From assembly GCF_003114855.1 (NCBI RefSeq), contig NZ_BFBB01000002.1, positions 248,001 through 312,000 on the forward strand: a stretch of DNA of 64,000 nt. Reading direction: 5' to 3'. Below are positions 40,270 through 50,181 of this stretch, piece after piece. Source of the DNA: Leptospira ryugenii. GTDB lineage: Bacteria; Spirochaetota; Leptospiria; Leptospirales; Leptospiraceae. The notes under the pieces were generated by a model. That model saw nothing but the letters and a program-made list of their open reading frames with translations, was not told where the DNA came from and made no database searches. A program made the position numbers and the translations under genes. The stretch's first letter is position 1, and each line of letters begins with the position of its first letter.

Positions 40270-40620
40270 ATGGAAGCAAAAGCGGTTGCAAAACACGTTC
40301 GAATTTCAGCTAGGAAAGCAAGGTTAGTTGCTGATGAAATTCGTGGTTATGACTATAAAGAAGCTATCGATATCCTACGCTTTACGAACAAAGCTGCAAG
40401 TCCGATGTTGATAAACCTACTCAATTCGGCTGTAGCGAATGCGATCCAGATGAATGAGTCACTGGATCCGGCGAATTTGTATGTTAAGAAGATTTATGTC
40501 GATGATGGACCTATTATGAAAAGGTATCGTCCCCGTGCGAGAGGTAGAGCTTCCCGTATTCGAAAAAGACTAAGCCACATAACAGTGGTAGTATCTGAGA
40601 CAGAGAAAAAGGCAAAGTAA
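40270..40620 (+). CDS. rplV: 50S ribosomal protein L22
   Basis: A 116-residue L22: [20 protein letters not shown], the tunnel hairpin near [18 protein letters not shown] and an end at HITVVVSE. The hairpin tip contributes to the exit-tunnel constriction and to macrolide sensitivity; no insertion or deletion there is obvious. Preceded by GGAAAGAAG. Confidence 0.97.
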   Translation: MEAKAVAKHVRISARKARLVADEIRGYDYKEAIDILRFTNKAASPMLINLLNSAVANAIQMNESLDPANLYVKKIYVDDGPIMKRYRPRARGRASRIRKRLSHITVVVSETEKKAK

Positions 40621-40623
40621 TAT

Positions 40624-41301
40624 ATGGGTCAAAAAGTCAATCCAATCGGTCTTCGCATTGGGATCACAAGAAATTGGGATTCCATCTGGTTTTCTAAGCA
40701 AGATTACATCAAAAACCTTCACGAGGATATTAAGATTCGCCGGTTTTTGCAAAAGAAATTCAAGAATGCTTCAGTTGTAAAGGTAGTGATTGAGCGTTTC
40801 CCAGAAAAGATCAACATCAACTTGCATACTGCGAAACCTGGTATGGTGATTGGCCAGAAAGGCCAAAACATCGAGGCAGTCAAACAAGAGCTAAAGTCCA
40901 TGGCTGAAAAGCCTATTGGGATGAACATCATAGAAGTGAAAAAACCAGAGATCATTGCGCAAGCTATTGCGGAGACAGTGGCTTTGCAAATTGAACAAAG
41001 GATGCCATTCCGACGCGTAATGAAGGCTGAGCTCAGAAGAGCAATGCGCGGCGGGGTTGAAGGTGTAAAGATTCAGATCTCCGGGCGATTGAATGGAGCC
41101 GATATGGCTAGAACTGAGAAGTACATGGAAGGTCGCGTGCCTCTCCATACACTTCGTGCAAAGATAGATTTTGGATTTAAAGAAGCTCTCACAACCTTTG
41201 GCCAGATAGGTGTAAAGGTTTGGACCTATACAGGTGATTATTTCCCAACGAAAGAAGAGTCGGAAGAAGATAAGTACGCCGTGAAGCGAAGAACGAGTTA
41301 A
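40624..41301 (+). CDS. rpsC: 30S ribosomal protein S3
   Basis: A 225-residue S3: [19 protein letters not shown], the KH-domain GXXG motif in [13 protein letters not shown], and the C-terminal domain [30 protein letters not shown]3 forms part of the mRNA entry site with helicase activity. It begins three bases after the rplV stop; the ribosome binding site is weak, so coupling is likely. Confidence 0.97.
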   Translation: MGQKVNPIGLRIGITRNWDSIWFSKQDYIKNLHEDIKIRRFLQKKFKNASVVKVVIERFPEKININLHTAKPGMVIGQKGQNIEAVKQELKSMAEKPIGMNIIEVKKPEIIAQAIAETVALQIEQRMPFRRVMKAELRRAMRGGVEGVKIQISGRLNGADMARTEKYMEGRVPLHTLRAKIDFGFKEALTTFGQIGVKVWTYTGDYFPTKEESEEDKYAVKRRTS

Positions 41302-41323
41302 TAACGAGTAAAGAGAAAGATTC

Positions 41324-41737
41324 ATGTTAGCACCTAAGCGAGTTAAATTTAGAAAGCGCCAAAGAGGACGCCTCAAAGGAAAAGATGAGAGAGGCTCCTA
41401 CGTTGCGTTCGGTGAGTACGGTCTGAAAGCCGTCAGTTCTGGCCGAATCACTGCAAGGCAAATTGAGGCAGCCAGGATTACCATCAACCGCCAAGTCAAG
41501 CGAGGTGGGAAGTTATGGATTCGTATATTTCCTCACCTTCCCATCACTAAGAAGCCCGCTGAAACTAGGATGGGTAAGGGAAAGGGTAACCCTGAGTTCT
41601 GGATTGCTGAAATCCGCCCAGGAAGGGTTTTATTTGAGATGGCGGGGATTGATGAGGAAACAGCAAAGAAAGCTCTGCACCTAGCAGCTTTTAAGCTACC
41701 GGTTGAGACTGCCTTTGTTAAGAGGAATATTCTATGA
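41324..41737 (+). CDS. rplP: 50S ribosomal protein L16
   Basis: A 137-residue L16: [35 protein letters not shown] and an end at [13 protein letters not shown]16 positions A-site tRNA at the peptidyl-transferase centre. Its stop overlaps the rpmC start in an ATGA-type four-base overlap. Confidence 0.97.
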   Translation: MLAPKRVKFRKRQRGRLKGKDERGSYVAFGEYGLKAVSSGRITARQIEAARITINRQVKRGGKLWIRIFPHLPITKKPAETRMGKGKGNPEFWIAEIRPGRVLFEMAGIDEETAKKALHLAAFKLPVETAFVKRNIL

Positions 41738-42006
41738 AAGACAATTTTACTTCCCTGTCTGTAGAAGAACTGAAGAAAGAGATACAATCCTCATCGGAAG
41801 AAGTGCGTAAGGCACGCTTTCAGTATGGAGTTACACGTTCTCTAGAGAATCCAAAACAAATCAGAAATCATAAGAAGAGAATTGCGCAGGCCTTAACTGC
41901 TATTCGTGAAAAGGAATTAGTAGCTGAGGGAAAACTCAAAAAAATTGCTCCGAAAGTTGGGAAGCCAATTCCAGAAGCAAAACCTGCTAAGGGTAAGAAA
42001 AAGTAA
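41734..42006 (+). CDS. rpmC: 50S ribosomal protein L29, extended C-terminus
   Basis: The first 65 residues are a standard L29 ([23 protein letters not shown], then [21 protein letters not shown]). About 25 further residues, rich in Lys, Pro and Ala and ending KPAKGKKK, extend it beyond the usual length. L29 sits near the tunnel exit beside L23, so the tail may reach rRNA or the exit surface. Starts inside the rplP stop (ATGA). Confidence 0.95.
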   Translation: MKDNFTSLSVEELKKEIQSSSEEVRKARFQYGVTRSLENPKQIRNHKKRIAQALTAIREKELVAEGKLKKIAPKVGKPIPEAKPAKGKKK

Positions 42007-42009
42007 GAT

Positions 42010-42279
42010 ATGGAAGATAAGAACGCAAAAAAGTCGCTTACCATCCAAGGTGTTGTCGTCAGTGATTCTATGGATAAAACCGTAGTCATCGAAGTGATCA
42101 CAAGAAAGGTGCATCCTAGATTTAAAAAGATCATGACAAAGACCTCTAGAGTAAAGGTACACGATGAGAAGAATGAGTGTCAGGTAGGCGACCGTATCGT
42201 TGCAGTCGAAACTCGACCTCTGAGTAAACAAAAGCACCATAAGTTATTAAAGGTGCTAGAGAAGGCTAAACTAGTATGA
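42010..42279 (+). CDS. rpsQ: 30S ribosomal protein S17
   Basis: An 89-residue S17: [20 protein letters not shown], then [20 protein letters not shown] and [20 protein letters not shown]. It binds 16S rRNA early in 30S body assembly. It starts three bases after rpmC and overlaps rplN by four bases (ATGA). Confidence 0.97.
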   Translation: MEDKNAKKSLTIQGVVVSDSMDKTVVIEVITRKVHPRFKKIMTKTSRVKVHDEKNECQVGDRIVAVETRPLSKQKHHKLLKVLEKAKLV

Positions 42280-42668
42280 TTCAACAAGAAACTATTTTGC
42301 AAGTTGCCGACAACTCGGGTGTGAAAAAAGTCATGTGCGTCAAAGTGTTAGGTGGCTCAAAAAAGAGATACGCAACACTTGGCGACGAGATAATTGTAGC
42401 CGTTAAGGATGCGCAACCTGCTTACGGCTTACGAGATGGTCAGGGAAAGAAAGTTCACAACAAAGCAGTTCAAAGAGCGGTTGTCGTGCGAACCAAAAAG
42501 GAAGTGAGACGACCTGACGGAACGTATATTCGCTTTGATGACAATGCAGTTGCAATCATCGATGATAAAGGAAATCCCAAAGGCACAAGGATCTTTGGAC
42601 CAGTCGCAAGAGAGCTTCGTGACAAGAAGTATATGAAGATCATTTCTCTTGCACCGGAGGTTTTATAA
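42276..42668 (+). CDS. rplN: 50S ribosomal protein L14, with small insertion
   Basis: A 130-residue L14: [34 protein letters not shown] and [20 protein letters not shown]. Compared with the E. coli protein (123) it carries about eight extra residues around residues 48-66 ([19 protein letters not shown]). L14 contacts h14 and L19 at the intersubunit face. It shares one base with rplX. Confidence 0.97.
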   Translation: MIQQETILQVADNSGVKKVMCVKVLGGSKKRYATLGDEIIVAVKDAQPAYGLRDGQGKKVHNKAVQRAVVVRTKKEVRRPDGTYIRFDDNAVAIIDDKGNPKGTRIFGPVARELRDKKYMKIISLAPEVL

Positions 42669-43051
42669 TGGCGACAAAATTACCTTACAGAGGTTCTGAG
42701 CCAGTTAAATTCAAAAAAACCAAAATCAAAAAAGACGATGAGGTTTTGGTCATTGCGGGCAAAGAGAAAGGAAAAAAGGGCAAAGTATTGGCGATTGATA
42801 AGCGTCGTGATCGTGTTTACATTGAAGGTGTAAACAAAAGACGAAGATACGTCCGCCCGACACAAGAGAACCCACAAGGTGGTTCGATTGAGATCGAATT
42901 CCCGATTCATATCTCTAATGTTATGTTTCATGATGCAAAGGCAGAAAACAAGGCGAAACCAAAGAAGAAAATTAAAGGTGTACGCTTAGGGTTTCTGAAG
43001 AAAGATGGAAAATCAGCACGGGTCACAAGACCTGAAGGGAAAGAGATTTAA
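42668..43051 (+). CDS. rplX: 50S ribosomal protein L24
   Basis: A 127-residue L24 with a KOW motif ([19 protein letters not shown]) and [23 protein letters not shown]. It is about 20 residues longer than the E. coli protein, with a basic N-terminal extension and a longer C-terminus ([18 protein letters not shown]). L24 initiates 50S assembly and lies near the tunnel exit. Confidence 0.96.
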   Translation: MATKLPYRGSEPVKFKKTKIKKDDEVLVIAGKEKGKKGKVLAIDKRRDRVYIEGVNKRRRYVRPTQENPQGGSIEIEFPIHISNVMFHDAKAENKAKPKKKIKGVRLGFLKKDGKSARVTRPEGKEI

Positions 43052-43053
43052 TC

Positions 43054-43608
43054 ATGGTACCTAGGCTTAAAGAAAAATACGAAAAAGTCATTCGTCCCAA
43101 CCTTCAGAAAGAGCTCGGTTTTAAGAGCGTAATGAGAGTTCCGAAATTAGAAAAAATCGTGATCAACGTCGGAATGGGCGAAGCACATACAAATCCAAAG
43201 GCTATGGAAGCTTGTTTGGAAGAGATAGGGCAGATCACAGGCCAGAAGCCAGTGAAAACTTTTGCTAAAAAGTCCATTGCGGGTTTTAAAGTGAGAGAAG
43301 GTATGGTGCTCGGCTGTAAGGTTACGCTTCGTGGCCATTACATGTATGAATTTTTGGATCGTTTCATCAACATCGCCCTCCCAAGGGTAAGGGACTTTCG
43401 AGGCGTAAGCCCAAAAGGTTTTGATGGGCGTGGGAATTACAACCTTTCCGTAAAGGAACAAATCATTTTTCCTGAGATCCACTTCGACAAGATCAATACG
43501 ATCTATGGTATCAACATCACCTTTGTCACGAACACTGAAAATGACAAAGAAGCATACGAATTATTTCAAGCCTTCGGCATGCCTTATCGCACAGCCGGAG
43601 CAAAATAG
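43054..43608 (+). CDS. rplE: 50S ribosomal protein L5
   Basis: A 184-residue L5: [59 protein letters not shown] and the end [10 protein letters not shown]5 binds 5S rRNA in the central protuberance and contacts P-site tRNA. It follows rplX by two bases. Confidence 0.97.
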   Translation: MVPRLKEKYEKVIRPNLQKELGFKSVMRVPKLEKIVINVGMGEAHTNPKAMEACLEEIGQITGQKPVKTFAKKSIAGFKVREGMVLGCKVTLRGHYMYEFLDRFINIALPRVRDFRGVSPKGFDGRGNYNLSVKEQIIFPEIHFDKINTIYGINITFVTNTENDKEAYELFQAFGMPYRTAGAK

Positions 43609-43617
43609 GAGAGACAT

Positions 43618-43803
43618 ATGGCGAAAAAATCAATGATGGAGCGCCACGCGAAGAAACAAAAATTCAAGGTGAGAGAGTACAATCGCTGTCCACTTTGCGG
43701 TAGATCGCGTGCCTATTTGCGAAGATTCGATATGTGTCGTTTATGCTTCCGCGACTTAGCGAGCAAAGCGCAGATCCCTGGCGTTAAAAAATCCTCTTGG
43801 TAG
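43618..43803 (+). CDS. rpsN: 30S ribosomal protein S14, zinc-type
   Basis: A 61-residue S14 of the short, zinc-containing type: two CxxC pairs in [20 protein letters not shown]. Because both pairs are intact, zinc is expected for stability. S14 completes the 30S head. A GGAG sits seven bases before the ATG. Confidence 0.97.
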   Translation: MAKKSMMERHAKKQKFKVREYNRCPLCGRSRAYLRRFDMCRLCFRDLASKAQIPGVKKSSW

Positions 43804-43825
43804 AGTTTGGGAAAGGTTACAAAGA

Positions 43826-44224
43826 ATGAGTCTTTCAGATCCAATAGCAGATATGTTAACAAGAATCCGTAACGCGCAGCAGGCGAAGCATGAGTCCTGC
43901 GTGATTCCGGGAAGCAAAATAAAGAAGTCTATCCTAGAGCTTTTAAAAGAGGAAGGTTTCGTTGAAGACATCCAAACCGTAAAAAACGGAAGTTTTGATG
44001 ATTTTCAAGTAAAACTGAAGTATGATGAGAACAAACGTCCTGTGATCAGAATGATAGAACGTGTTTCGACTCCTGGTAGAAGGGTCTACATCCAATCTTC
44101 GGAAATACGTCCTTTCCGAAATAATATAGGAACTATGATCCTTTCTACTTCGAAGGGAGTGATGACAGGAAAAAGAGCAAGAAAACTCAAGGTAGGAGGT
44201 GAAGTTCTTTGTAAGGTATTCTAA
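43826..44224 (+). CDS. rpsH: 30S ribosomal protein S8
   Basis: A 132-residue S8: [19 protein letters not shown] and the C-terminal block [22 protein letters not shown]8 binds helix 21 of 16S rRNA in the platform and in E. coli represses the spc operon at rplE. Whether a mimic site is here was not assessed. Start codon follows a weak AAAGG. Confidence 0.97.
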   Translation: MSLSDPIADMLTRIRNAQQAKHESCVIPGSKIKKSILELLKEEGFVEDIQTVKNGSFDDFQVKLKYDENKRPVIRMIERVSTPGRRVYIQSSEIRPFRNNIGTMILSTSKGVMTGKRARKLKVGGEVLCKVF

Positions 44225-44244
44225 CCGAACAAGGAATCAATCGC

Positions 44245-44784
44245 ATGTCCCGAGTTGGTAAAAGTATTATTAAATTGCCTCCTAAGGTGGAGGTTAAGGC
44301 TGATACAAGTTCAATCACTGTAAAAGGACCTTTAGGTGAATTAAAATCACCAATTTTCGAAGGTGTTTCTGCAAAGGTTGAGAACGGAGAGCTTGTGTTC
44401 TCCCGAAACAGCGAAGACCAAAAAACTGTCGCTCTCCACGGTTTGGTGCGATCACTCGCCATGAACAGTGTGAAAGGAGTGACAACAGGTTGGGAAAAGA
44501 ACCTAGAAATTACTGGTGTTGGTTACCGAGCGCAAAAGCGCGGTAAAGACCTTGTGATGAACTTGGGATATTCCCATGAAGTTGTCTTCCCTGAGCCAAA
44601 TGGCATTAAAATTGAGGTCACTGACCAGTTAAAGATCAAAGTAACAGGGATCGATCGCCAGTTAGTGGGTCAAGTTGCTGCAGACATTCGTTCCAAGAGA
44701 CCACCTGAGCCTTACAAAGGGAAGGGTGTTAAGTACAGTGATGAATACATCAGACGTAAAGCCGGAAAAACTGGTAAGAAGTAG
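44245..44784 (+). CDS. rplF: 50S ribosomal protein L6
   Basis: A 179-residue L6: [32 protein letters not shown] and the signature [21 protein letters not shown]. Two similar domains; it sits close to the sarcin-ricin loop. Standard spc order S8-L6-L18. Confidence 0.97.
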   Translation: MSRVGKSIIKLPPKVEVKADTSSITVKGPLGELKSPIFEGVSAKVENGELVFSRNSEDQKTVALHGLVRSLAMNSVKGVTTGWEKNLEITGVGYRAQKRGKDLVMNLGYSHEVVFPEPNGIKIEVTDQLKIKVTGIDRQLVGQVAADIRSKRPPEPYKGKGVKYSDEYIRRKAGKTGKK

Positions 44785-44789
44785 TCGCC

Positions 44790-45158
44790 ATGATCAATAA
44801 AACAGCAAAGAACATTCAAAGAAAACGAAGAACTGAAAGAGTTCGCTTCAAATTGAAAGCGAATTCTTCTCGCCCTAGACTCGTATTCAATAAATCAAAC
44901 AAATACCTTACTGCTCAGATTATCGATGACAGTAAAGGGATCACATTGGTGTATGCGACCACATTTGCAAAGGATTTCCCTGCTCATGAAAATTCCAAAA
45001 AGAGCAAGGCGGCTGCAACTCAATTAGGAAAGGTGATTGCGGAAAAGGCAAAAAAAGCAGGTCTTTCCCAAGTGGTTTTAGATCGATCGGGAATGGTTTA
45101 CCACGGCCGGATCGCAGCTTTTGCAGACTCTGCAAGAGAAGGTGGGTTGGAGTTCTAG
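44790..45158 (+). CDS. rplR: 50S ribosomal protein L18
   Basis: A 122-residue L18: [21 protein letters not shown] at the start and the 5S rRNA-binding end [28 protein letters not shown], split here by its conserved Gly residues. It binds 5S rRNA with L5. Ends one base before the rpsE start. Confidence 0.97.
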   Translation: MINKTAKNIQRKRRTERVRFKLKANSSRPRLVFNKSNKYLTAQIIDDSKGITLVYATTFAKDFPAHENSKKSKAAATQLGKVIAEKAKKAGLSQVVLDRSGMVYHGRIAAFADSAREGGLEF

Positions 45159-45159
45159 T

Positions 45160-45666
45160 ATGATGTTAGAAGAAGAAACAAAAGAGTTCACAGAGAAAGT
45201 AGTAAAGATTGACCGAGTAGCGAAAGTGGTTAAGGGGGGACGTCGGTTCTCTTTCAACGCCCTTTCTGTGGTTGGTGACTCTAAAGGTAAAGTTGGTATT
45301 GGGTTTGGAAAAGCAAATGAAGTACCGGACGCCATTCGTAAGTCCATAGAATCTGCAAAGAAGAACTTAAAATCTATACATTTTATCGGACATACTGTAC
45401 CTCACGACGTGATTGGTAGCTTTAAATCTGCTCGAGTGATCCTAAAACCTGCATCTCCTGGAACAGGAATTATTGCAGGTGCATCTGTTCGCTCTGTTTT
45501 GGAGAGAGCGGGTGTTCAAGACGTACTCACTAAGTCTTGGGGATCTTCTAATCCTATGAACATTGTGAAAGCAACCATGGATGCTTTGCAACAATTGGAA
45601 ACTCCTTCTATGGCAGTGAAGCGTAGGGGAGTTAGCCTAAAACACTTGTTTGGGCAAGATTTATAA
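45160..45666 (+). CDS. rpsE: 30S ribosomal protein S5
   Basis: S5 of 168 residues from ATG 45160 (a second ATG follows directly at 45163). GGAG lies seven bases upstream, inside rplR. Blocks: [41 protein letters not shown] and [21 protein letters not shown]. Upstream in-frame codons within rplR have no S5 resemblance, so a longer start is rejected. S5 guards decoding fidelity and the mRNA entry. Confidence 0.96.
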   Translation: MMLEEETKEFTEKVVKIDRVAKVVKGGRRFSFNALSVVGDSKGKVGIGFGKANEVPDAIRKSIESAKKNLKSIHFIGHTVPHDVIGSFKSARVILKPASPGTGIIAGASVRSVLERAGVQDVLTKSWGSSNPMNIVKATMDALQQLETPSMAVKRRGVSLKHLFGQDL

Positions 45667-45676
45667 GAGGTTCGCG

Positions 45677-45859
45677 ATGGAAGAAGTACTTGTGACACAA
45701 CAAAAGAGTTCCATCGGAGTTTTGCCTATCCATAGACAGACTCTGATTGCATTGGGCCTAAAAAAGAAAGGCCAGACAAGAAAGCACAAGGTAACCCCCC
45801 AAATTCAGGGAATGCTCCGACAAGTTGGTTACCTGCTCAAGATAGAAAAGGTAAAATAA
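45677..45859 (+). CDS. rpmD: 50S ribosomal protein L30
   Basis: A 60-residue L30 beginning at ATG 45677 with AAGAGG seven bases upstream; a nine-codon longer frame reading back into rpsE has no support. [27 protein letters not shown] start is followed by [13 protein letters not shown]30 is small, non-essential in some bacteria, and sits in the 50S body. Confidence 0.95.
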   Translation: MEEVLVTQQKSSIGVLPIHRQTLIALGLKKKGQTRKHKVTPQIQGMLRQVGYLLKIEKVK

Positions 45860-45861
45860 AT

Positions 45862-46401
45862 ATGGCAGAGAAAGAAAGAATCGAGCGCGCTCGCGGTTTT
45901 GGGAAAAAAAGACCCAAAAAGAGTACTTCCCTCGGTAACAAAAACCTCGTCCCGATTCCAAAGGGTGCAAAAACAGCCAAAAAAAGGGTAGGGCAAGGGC
46001 CAGGATCGGGTATGGGGAAAACCTCTACTCGAGGTTCAAAAGGCCAAAGGGCAAGAGCTGCCTCCATGAAAAGAGGTTTTGAAGGTGGACAGATGCCACT
46101 CCACAAACGCCTCCCCAAACGTGGTTTCCGAAATATATTCTCTAGCGTATACCAACCTGTAAATCTATTGGTGATTGCAAAAGCTGGTTTGTTCGGTGAG
46201 ATTTCTCCTGCTCTCCTTCGTGAGAAGCGTTTGATCAAATCGGAAACAGGTTTAATCAAATTACTTGCAACTGGTGAATTGAGCCAAGCGATCACAATTA
46301 CAGTAGATGGTGCTTCACAATCAGCAATCGCGAAAGTTGAGAAAGCTGGTGGAAAGGTCATCATCAGAGAAAAGAAAGCTGTAGAGAAGAAAAACGCATA
46401 A
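45862..46401 (+). CDS. rplO: 50S ribosomal protein L15
   Basis: A 179-residue L15. The early part is very basic (RARGFGKKRPKKSTSLGNKN), then the family core KKRVGQGPGSGMGKTSTRGSKGQRAR and FEGGQMPLHKRLPKRGF. It is about 35 residues longer than E. coli L15 owing to the basic N-terminal extension. It lies just upstream of secY, as usual. Confidence 0.96.
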   Translation: MAEKERIERARGFGKKRPKKSTSLGNKNLVPIPKGAKTAKKRVGQGPGSGMGKTSTRGSKGQRARAASMKRGFEGGQMPLHKRLPKRGFRNIFSSVYQPVNLLVIAKAGLFGEISPALLREKRLIKSETGLIKLLATGELSQAITITVDGASQSAIAKVEKAGGKVIIREKKAVEKKNA

Positions 46402-46404
46402 CAC

Positions 46405-47784
46405 ATGTTCCAAACAATTGCTAACATATTCAGAATCCCAGAACTAAGATCGAAAATCTTTTTTACCATAGGTATGCTGTTGCTCTTCAGGATGGGGACT
46501 CATGTCACGATTCCTGGCATCAATAGTTTGATCGTCACTGGGATCACCGCCGACCCGAGTGAAGGATTTTTGGGTATGGTAGACTTGTTTGCAGGTGGCG
46601 CTCTTCTTAAGTTTTCGATCTTTGCCTTGGGGATTATGCCCTACATCTCCTCCTCTATCATCATGCAGCTTGTCATGGTGCTCATTCCCTCTTTGCAAAA
46701 ACTGCAAAAGGAAGGTGATGAGGGCAGAAAGAAAATACAACAGTATACAAAGTACGGCACATTGATCCTCTGTGCGGTTCAGTCCCTTGCCGTGATCCAG
46801 CTTGCCAATTCTTGGTCAACTGGTTCGGGAAATGCTCCAGCAAAGTACCCTGGTTTGATCAGTCCTTCTGTGGATGCATATTTCTTACCTTTGGCGATGG
46901 TTTCCATCACGACAGGTACCGTGCTACTTATATGGTTGGGAGAACAAATCACGGAGCGTGGTATTGGCAATGGAATTTCTTTGATTATCTTTGCGGGTAT
47001 CATTGGACGGATGCCTGAAGCCTTGATTGCTATGTTTACTTCGGATACTTCCGATGCACTTTCCATTTTGATCCTTTTAATTATCTTTATCGTCTTGATC
47101 GCATTAACGGTGATACTTACCCAAGGTGTACGCCGAGTTCCTTTGAACTATGGAAAGCAGATGGTGGGGCGCAAGATGGTACAGGCGAGAAGTCAGTCCA
47201 TTCCGTTCAAGGTCAATAGTGCAAATGTGATGCCTATTATCTTTGCCTCTTCTTTGATTCTCTTTCCTCAAACCATCATCCAGTGGCTTTCCTCCAAGGG
47301 CGGGCAGTGGGCTGGTTGGGCAGTGATTATGGATTATTTCAATCCATTTTCTCAAATTTGGTACCATGCACTTTTTTATTATGTAATCTATACATCTCTG
47401 ATTATCTTCTTTGCCTATTTTTACACAGCAATCCAGTTCAACCCCCAAGAGCTTGCGGACAACTTGAAAAAGTATGGTGGATTTATCCCTGGTGTTCGCC
47501 CTGGGACCCAGACCAAGGAAATGATTGAAAAGATCTTAAATCGCATCACTCTTCCTGGCGCACTCTTCTTAGCTGGCCTTGCTTTAGCCCCTTATTTAAT
47601 CATCAAGTTTTTAAACTTGGGTTCAAACACAGGTGGCGGTACTTTGGTTTACACTTTTGGTGGAACATCACTTTTAATTATGGTCGGTGTGGCACTTGAG
47701 ACTTTAAAACAGATTGAAGCTCAACTCCTCATGCGTAATTATGAAGGTTTCATGAAGAAGACAAAAATCAAAGGCAGAGCGTAA
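46405..47784 (+). CDS. secY: Preprotein translocase subunit SecY
   Basis: A 459-residue protein with ten transmembrane segments. It starts [20 protein letters not shown], has [26 protein letters not shown] (plug-proximal region), [12 protein letters not shown], and the cytosolic loop [17 protein letters not shown] with the conserved Arg-rich tip. SecY is the protein-conducting pore in the inner membrane. It starts three bases after rplO; adk follows four bases after its stop. Confidence 0.98.
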   Translation: MFQTIANIFRIPELRSKIFFTIGMLLLFRMGTHVTIPGINSLIVTGITADPSEGFLGMVDLFAGGALLKFSIFALGIMPYISSSIIMQLVMVLIPSLQKLQKEGDEGRKKIQQYTKYGTLILCAVQSLAVIQLANSWSTGSGNAPAKYPGLISPSVDAYFLPLAMVSITTGTVLLIWLGEQITERGIGNGISLIIFAGIIGRMPEALIAMFTSDTSDALSILILLIIFIVLIALTVILTQGVRRVPLNYGKQMVGRKMVQARSQSIPFKVNSANVMPIIFASSLILFPQTIIQWLSSKGGQWAGWAVIMDYFNPFSQIWYHALFYYVIYTSLIIFFAYFYTAIQFNPQELADNLKKYGGFIPGVRPGTQTKEMIEKILNRITLPGALFLAGLALAPYLIIKFLNLGSNTGGGTLVYTFGGTSLLIMVGVALETLKQIEAQLLMRNYEGFMKKTKIKGRA

Positions 47785-47788
47785 CCAT

Positions 47789-48352
47789 ATGAAACGACTG
47801 ATTTTTATGGGCCCTCCGGGGGCCGGAAAGGGCACACAAGCAGATATCATTAAAGAACGGTTTCAGATCCCCCAGATCTCGACTGGTGACATCCTCCGCT
47901 CTGCAGTTAAAAACGGAACGAAAATGGGTTTAGAGGCGAAAAAATATATGGACGCCGGAGACCTGGTTCCAGATGCTGTCGTTATCGGCATTATCCGCGA
48001 CCGTTTGGTTGAGTCGGATTGTGCGAATGGATTCATACTGGATGGATTTCCTCGGACGGTGGAGCAAGCAAAAGCTCTCGAAGGAATCCTCAAAGAGCTC
48101 CACATGGAGCTCGACTCCGTTGTCAACCTAGACGTTCCTGACGATGAACTCGTAAAACGTTTGCTAGGTAGAGCGATCAAAGAAGGACGCTCGGATGACA
48201 ACGAAGAGACCATCAAAAACCGTCTGCATACTTACAACACCAAAACTTTGCCCCTGATCGATTTTTATCGTGGAACAGGTATCCTTCGGCAAATCAATGG
48301 CTTGGGAAGTATGGATGAAATCACAAATGCAATCTTAAAGCAGATTCAATAG
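47789..48352 (+). CDS. adk: Adenylate kinase
   Basis: A 187-residue adenylate kinase: P-loop [12 protein letters not shown] near residue 7, [24 protein letters not shown] and a short LID ([18 protein letters not shown]). It is the short form, without a zinc-binding LID. It catalyses AMP + ATP to two ADP in the cytoplasm. The secY-adk-infA order without a map gene between adk and infA is notable but not rare. Confidence 0.97.
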   Translation: MKRLIFMGPPGAGKGTQADIIKERFQIPQISTGDILRSAVKNGTKMGLEAKKYMDAGDLVPDAVVIGIIRDRLVESDCANGFILDGFPRTVEQAKALEGILKELHMELDSVVNLDVPDDELVKRLLGRAIKEGRSDDNEETIKNRLHTYNTKTLPLIDFYRGTGILRQINGLGSMDEITNAILKQIQ

Positions 48353-48362
48353 GAGAATCACC

Positions 48363-48581
48363 CTGGCTAAGGAAGAAGCAATCACGATCGATGGCACGGT
48401 TTTAGAGCCGCTCCCAAATGCCATGTTTCGAGTGGAACTGGAAAACGGTCATAAAGTTTTGGCCCACATTTCAGGAAAGATGCGTATGCATTACATTCGT
48501 ATCTTACCTGGTGACAAGGTTACCGTCGAGCTTTCACCTTATGACCTCACCAAGGGTAGAATCACATACAGGAAGAAATAG
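48363..48581 (+). CDS. infA: Translation initiation factor IF-1, apparent CTG start
   Basis: A 72-residue IF-1: [21 protein letters not shown], then [20 protein letters not shown] and [16 protein letters not shown], giving exactly the E. coli length. The only codon at the right place before AKEE is CTG at 48363, with AGGAG seven bases upstream. Upstream in-frame codons reach the adk stop without ATG, GTG or TTG. An internal ATG would drop the first 20 residues of the OB fold. IF-1 binds the A site and assists IF-2 and IF-3 during initiation. Confidence 0.9.
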   Translation: MAKEEAITIDGTVLEPLPNAMFRVELENGHKVLAHISGKMRMHYIRILPGDKVTVELSPYDLTKGRITYRKK

Positions 48582-48589
48582 GATAACGT

Positions 48590-48703
48590 ATGAAAGTTAG
48601 AGCATCAGTGAAAAAGATTTGTTCCGAATGCAAAGTCATTCGCAGAAAAGGTGTGATCCGAGTGATCTGCACGAACCCAAAACACAAACAAAGGCAAAGA
48701 TAG
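48590..48703 (+). CDS. rpmJ: 50S ribosomal protein L36
   Basis: A 37-residue L36: [20 protein letters not shown], then [13 protein letters not shown]. Zinc ligands Cys-x2-Cys and the later Cys and His are intact, so this is the zinc form. Located between infA and rpsM as in many bacteria; AGGATAA precedes its ATG. Confidence 0.96.
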   Translation: MKVRASVKKICSECKVIRRKGVIRVICTNPKHKQRQR

Positions 48704-48706
48704 AAT

Positions 48707-49084
48707 ATGGCACGTATTGCAGGTGTAGATTTACCTTCCAACAAAAGAATCGTAATCGGTTTAACCTATGTATATGGGATTGGAAAGTCTTCCTCTGAGA
48801 AGATTTTGAAAAAAGCCGGGATTGACGAGAGCATTCGAGTGAAAGACCTAAGCGATGAACAAGAAGCATCGATTCGTAGGGTGATCGAAGAGGGCTTTCA
48901 AGTAGAAGGGGACCTTCGTTCCGAAGTGAACCTCAACATCAAACGATTGATGGATGTTGGGTGTTACCGTGGCCTCAGACATAGAAGAGGCTTACCTGTA
49001 AACGGCCAAAGAACCAGAACCAACGCGAGGACTCGTAAAGGAGTCAAGAAGACCGTTGCGAACAAGAAAAAGGTAACTAAATAG
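48707..49084 (+). CDS. rpsM: 30S ribosomal protein S13
   Basis: A 125-residue S13: [37 protein letters not shown] and the C-terminal [22 protein letters not shown]. It lies in the 30S head, contacting P-site tRNA and L5. The C-terminal tail is Lys-rich. It starts three bases after rpmJ. Confidence 0.97.
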   Translation: MARIAGVDLPSNKRIVIGLTYVYGIGKSSSEKILKKAGIDESIRVKDLSDEQEASIRRVIEEGFQVEGDLRSEVNLNIKRLMDVGCYRGLRHRRGLPVNGQRTRTNARTRKGVKKTVANKKKVTK

Positions 49085-49094
49085 GATTTGATCA

Positions 49095-49508
49095 ATGGCT
49101 GAAAAAGAAACGAAAGGCAAAAAAGAAACCAAGAAAGTAAAGAAGAAAGAGAAAAAGAATGTACCGAGAGGTAAGGTCTATATCCAGGCTTCTTTTAATA
49201 ACACCATCGTCTCCGTAACAGATATGGCAGGAAACGTGATCTCTTGGTCTTCTTCTGGAATGATGGGATTCCGTGGTTCTAAAAAATCAACTCCCTATGC
49301 GGCTCAAATTGCGGCAACAAATGCTGCTGAAAAAGCCATTGAGGCTGCTGGTCTATCCGAAGTGGACGTAATGGTTTCTGGACCAGGCATTGGCCGCGAA
49401 TCAGCAATCCGTTCCCTCACCACAAAAGGTCTCGCTGTAAAATTAATCAAAGATGTCACCCCGCTTCCACACAATGGATGCAGACCTAGAAAAAGAAGAA
49501 GAGTGTAA
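49095..49508 (+). CDS. rpsK: 30S ribosomal protein S11
   Basis: A 137-residue S11: a Lys-rich N-terminal stretch of about 25 residues, then [39 protein letters not shown] and the end [15 protein letters not shown]. It sits on the platform beside the mRNA exit. The basic N-terminus is longer than in E. coli (129). Confidence 0.97.
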   Translation: MAEKETKGKKETKKVKKKEKKNVPRGKVYIQASFNNTIVSVTDMAGNVISWSSSGMMGFRGSKKSTPYAAQIAATNAAEKAIEAAGLSEVDVMVSGPGIGRESAIRSLTTKGLAVKLIKDVTPLPHNGCRPRKRRRV

Positions 49509-49518
49509 GGTATAATAT

Positions 49519-50151
49519 ATGGCACGTTATAGAGGTCCTGTTGCGAAATTAATGAGAAGAGAGGGTTTGAATCTCTTCTTAAAAAATAGCCACACATTGC
49601 ATAAAGAAAAGTCCTCTCTCGAAAAGAGGAAATACCCTCCAGGTCTTCCTCCCAAGAAGAAAGGAAAGGTAACGGAATATGGCGCTCAGCTTCGCGAAAA
49701 ACAAAAAGTGAAGAGAGCCTACGGAGTTCTGGAAAAACAATTCCGACGTTATTTTGAAGAAGCATCGCACACCCCAGGAATTCCTGGTGAAAACTTACTC
49801 CAGTTTCTCGAAAGAAGGTTGGACAATGTTTTGTATCGTTTGGGTTTTGCGGTAACACGCCGACAAGCGAGAAACTTTGTTGCCCATAGACACATTCTAG
49901 TAAATGGAAACCGTGTAGATATTTGTTCTTATCGTGTAAACGTCGGTGACAAAATTGAAATCCGAGACAAATTCCAAAAGTCTCCTTTCATCGAAGAAAA
50001 CATCAAACTAGCGCAAGCAATCAATAAGACTGTTTCCTGGTTAAGTGTTAACTTTTCAAATTTTTCAGGTGAAGTGCTTTCGCTTCCGACAAGAGAACAC
50101 ATAGATCTTCCAATCAAAGAACAAGTGATTGTGGAATTGTATTCTAAGTAG
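49519..50151 (+). CDS. rpsD: 30S ribosomal protein S4
   Basis: A 210-residue S4: ARYRGPVAKLMRREGLNLFL, KVKRAYGVLEKQFRRYFEEA and the S4 RNA-binding domain LERRLDNVLYRLGFA with ARNFVAHRHILVNG. S4 starts 30S body assembly. In this copy the N-terminal segment has no zinc-type cysteines. It precedes rpoA as in the alpha operon. Confidence 0.97.
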   Translation: MARYRGPVAKLMRREGLNLFLKNSHTLHKEKSSLEKRKYPPGLPPKKKGKVTEYGAQLREKQKVKRAYGVLEKQFRRYFEEASHTPGIPGENLLQFLERRLDNVLYRLGFAVTRRQARNFVAHRHILVNGNRVDICSYRVNVGDKIEIRDKFQKSPFIEENIKLAQAINKTVSWLSVNFSNFSGEVLSLPTREHIDLPIKEQVIVELYSK

Positions 50152-50181
50152 ACCAACGAATCGATAGAGAAGGTAAAGACA

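Noticed and set aside
41917..42240. 107-residue minus-strand frame across rpmC and rpsQ
   Set aside because: Antisense of two conserved ribosomal genes, no start site or homology.
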